A stretch of 64,000 nucleotides of DNA from Lobosporangium transversale (Eukaryota > Mortierellomycota > Mortierellomycetes > Mortierellales > Mortierellaceae). The stretch spans positions 558,001 through 622,000 of the forward strand of contig NW_019028999.1 of the NCBI RefSeq assembly GCF_002105155.1. Direction: 5' to 3'. The notes beneath the pieces are model-generated. The model was not told where the DNA came from. It searched no databases and saw only the letters and a list, made by a program, of their open reading frames with translations. Of the stretch, positions 62,339 to 64,000 are shown one piece after another (positions within the stretch are counted from its first letter, which is position 1; every line of letters starts with the position of its first letter). The translations under genes and the position numbers were made by a program.

Positions 62339-64000
62339 TCATTTAGACGTAGATATGGTATTGTCATCATTCTCTTCCTGTGCTGCAATAGCGCTAGCGC
62401 CAGTACCCCCATCGCCGCTGCTACCAGTGATACCATTGCTGCTGCTATTGTGAGCCCCATTTGGGAAATGCGTTTCCACGCCATTGAAGCCTACAGGCGA
62501 TCCAAAGACCATCAATGGCGCTTCGTCATGGATGAGTGCATCTTCTTCTCCTTCATTAGCTACTACTAATTTGTGTCCCAGCATGCGACTTTCTCGGATC
62601 TTGCGGTTGACACTCTTGTACTTTGGATTACCGACCTGGGTCTTATAGTACCGCAGAGCAGCCTCTAGAGGCAGGTGGTCAGTGAGATTGCGGCGTGGCA
62701 TCACTGAAAGGCAATGCTTTGAATCCATTTGCAAATCTAGGATATTGGAGTTTCCAGCACCCGGCGAAAATCCAATCCTGAGTGAATACTCTCGAGGCTG
62801 AGGTGACTGTAGAGCAGCTCCACTGTTGAGTGGAGGGGACGTTGCAGCTAAGAGCGGTGAATCCAACGGCGTGTTTGAGCCGCTGCGCTCGTATAGTTCG
62901 AATGTGATCTGTGTCAAGTCTTTGGTAATAATAAAAAAAAAAAAAATTAGATGGATAATATATACATGGGCTTTTGCTTTTTTTTTTTTTTTTTTAATGA
63001 CTATGAACTTACAGTCAAGCTCAGGAAGTTCATTTTTACTGAGACGTGTGGGGATGCCTGACAGATATACGATATTGAGCAGTGTATGGACATGTGATTC
63101 TATGGGATTGGCGTTAGCAATCAACTTTTCTACAAAGCTTCCTAACTTTTCCTTTCTTTCTTTCTTTACCTTTAGTAAAGTAGAGCCGTGTGCATGGAGT
63201 GGTTGATCGTTTCGCTGCCTCCAAGTCTTCAACAATCTGTTTGATCAGTGGCAGGCTGGTCAATAACCCGATTTCCAATCGATCAGCCTCACTGATTCCG
63301 TACTCCAAAGGAGATACAAAATCAAACAAGATTTTTGCTTTAGTATACAGATCTTTGATAGGACCTAAACCCTCAGTATCGCCAATATTGTCACCATCAA
63401 ATGAATCCGTATCCTTGAAAATGCTCTCCAAAAAGACTCTGTTATGAAGAGCATCATATTTTAAAGAGTCATACAGCTCCGAGACCTTGGACGGATCAAA
63501 ATCAGCTCTTTCTCCATCTACAAATTCCTCAAAGATCTTCTCCCAGCGCTCCAAGAAGAGGGAGGGGCTTTCGTAACAACACCAAGTCTTTTGTATAGAG
63601 GCCACATCCATAGTTTCAAAATTTTTGCGCATAATCTTGCGTAGTTTCCGCATCGCAACAATCATGTCCTGAACAAGTCGTCCTGGGTCGATCTGCTGAT
63701 CTTTTGGCCAGTATTTCTGAATATCTTCCGCATTTTCCGGTAGAAGGAGATCATGAAGTTGCTTTTTAACAAGATCAGTCTTTTCTTTTGCTGCATTGCT
63801 ATCATCGAGCATCTCTTTGCGAATCAAAAGCATGTCCTTTGGAACCTCACGAATGTCGAGGAATCGTTGTGTGAACAGTTCGGCAGTTGCACGAACACGA
63901 CGCTCCGAAGACGTAAAGATCTTGACATCATCCAGAACATGCTTATTCATAATGAGAAGGTCCTTGCGGAGGTTATCACCAAGGTCTCTAGACTGGTATT
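62339..64000 (-). CDS. VIP1: Inositol hexakisphosphate/diphosphoinositol-pentakisphosphate kinase, C-terminal part (VIP1/Asp1/PPIP5K), truncated by window edge
   Basis: Bifunctional enzyme of inositol-pyrophosphate metabolism. The window shows only the C-terminal histidine-acid-phosphatase-like half; the ATP-grasp kinase half lies beyond 64000. Three exons: 64000-63170 (partial), 63099-63013 and 62919-62339, with consistent phases. Family signatures include SRDLGDNLRKDLLIMNKHVL, VKIFTSSERRVRATAELFTQ, the RKEMLDDSNAAKEKTDLVKK block, RWEKIFEEF, SKVSELYDSLKYDALHNRVF, HVHTLLNIVYLSGIP and ITFELYERS. The last carries the phosphatase-domain end. About 499 residues are visible. The C-terminal 90 residues are low complexity (Gly/Ser/Ala). 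The 3' end is only 174 bases from the SREBP stop. Confidence 0.94.

Overview
The window is nuclear DNA of an early-diverging filamentous fungus. Mucoromycota or Mortierellomycota-like is my best guess, from intron-rich genes with short GT-AG introns and from the gene mix: an SREBP, a NoxR-type p67phox homologue, HP1 with a chromoshadow domain, and a Rap/Rsr1 GTPase. I cannot name the species. Runs of 15-36 A or T are abundant and nearly all lie in introns, UTRs and intergenic DNA. There is no operon, CRISPR array, rRNA or clear tRNA.

Layout, left to right. Positions 1-1032 (minus): start of mitochondrial NAD-isocitrate dehydrogenase subunit 1, cut by the window edge. 1465-8733 (plus): ribosome-biogenesis factor URB1. 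8957-12361 (minus): splicing factor SYF1. 12838-14968 (plus): GPI-anchor glycosyltransferase PIG-A/GPI3. 15357-17115 (minus): RSR1/RAP1 small GTPase. 18.5-20.2 kb: short exon-like pieces of unrecognised genes. 20678-22114 (plus): Q-rich PCL/CLG1-like cyclin. 24177-26075 (minus): CBM21 glycogen-targeting subunit of protein phosphatase 1. 26.1-33.4 kb: a gene-poor stretch with decayed coding fragments.

Right half. 33417-34325 (plus): HP1. 35113-36061 (plus): an unknown two-exon gene. 36558-39426 (plus): Hst2/SIRT2-like sirtuin. 39977-43499 (plus): NADPH-oxidase regulator NoxR. 43834-50083 (minus): Golgi Arf-GEF SEC7. 50745-53229 (plus): PA-TM-RING ubiquitin ligase. 53811-56355 (minus): mitochondrial tRNA-modification GTPase MSS1. 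58292-62164 (plus): SREBP. 62339-64000 (minus): C-terminal part of the VIP1/PPIP5K inositol pyrophosphate enzyme, cut by the window edge.

The genes are individual housekeeping or regulatory units in alternating divergent and convergent pairs. They share broad themes: RNA processing and ribosome assembly (URB1, SYF1, MSS1), membrane traffic and secretory functions (PIG-A, SEC7, the RING ligase, SREBP), polarity and ROS signalling (RSR1, NoxR) and silencing (HP1, sirtuin).

Exon models were built by hand from reading-frame continuity and splice consensus. For every complete spliced model the exon lengths sum to a multiple of three. I found no convincing new multigene system. The most unusual signals are an SYF1 intron with a GC donor and complementary A27/T28 tracts inside its two splice sites, a T18/A28 hairpin abutting a URB1 acceptor, and several splice-flanked small exons that belong to no recognised gene.
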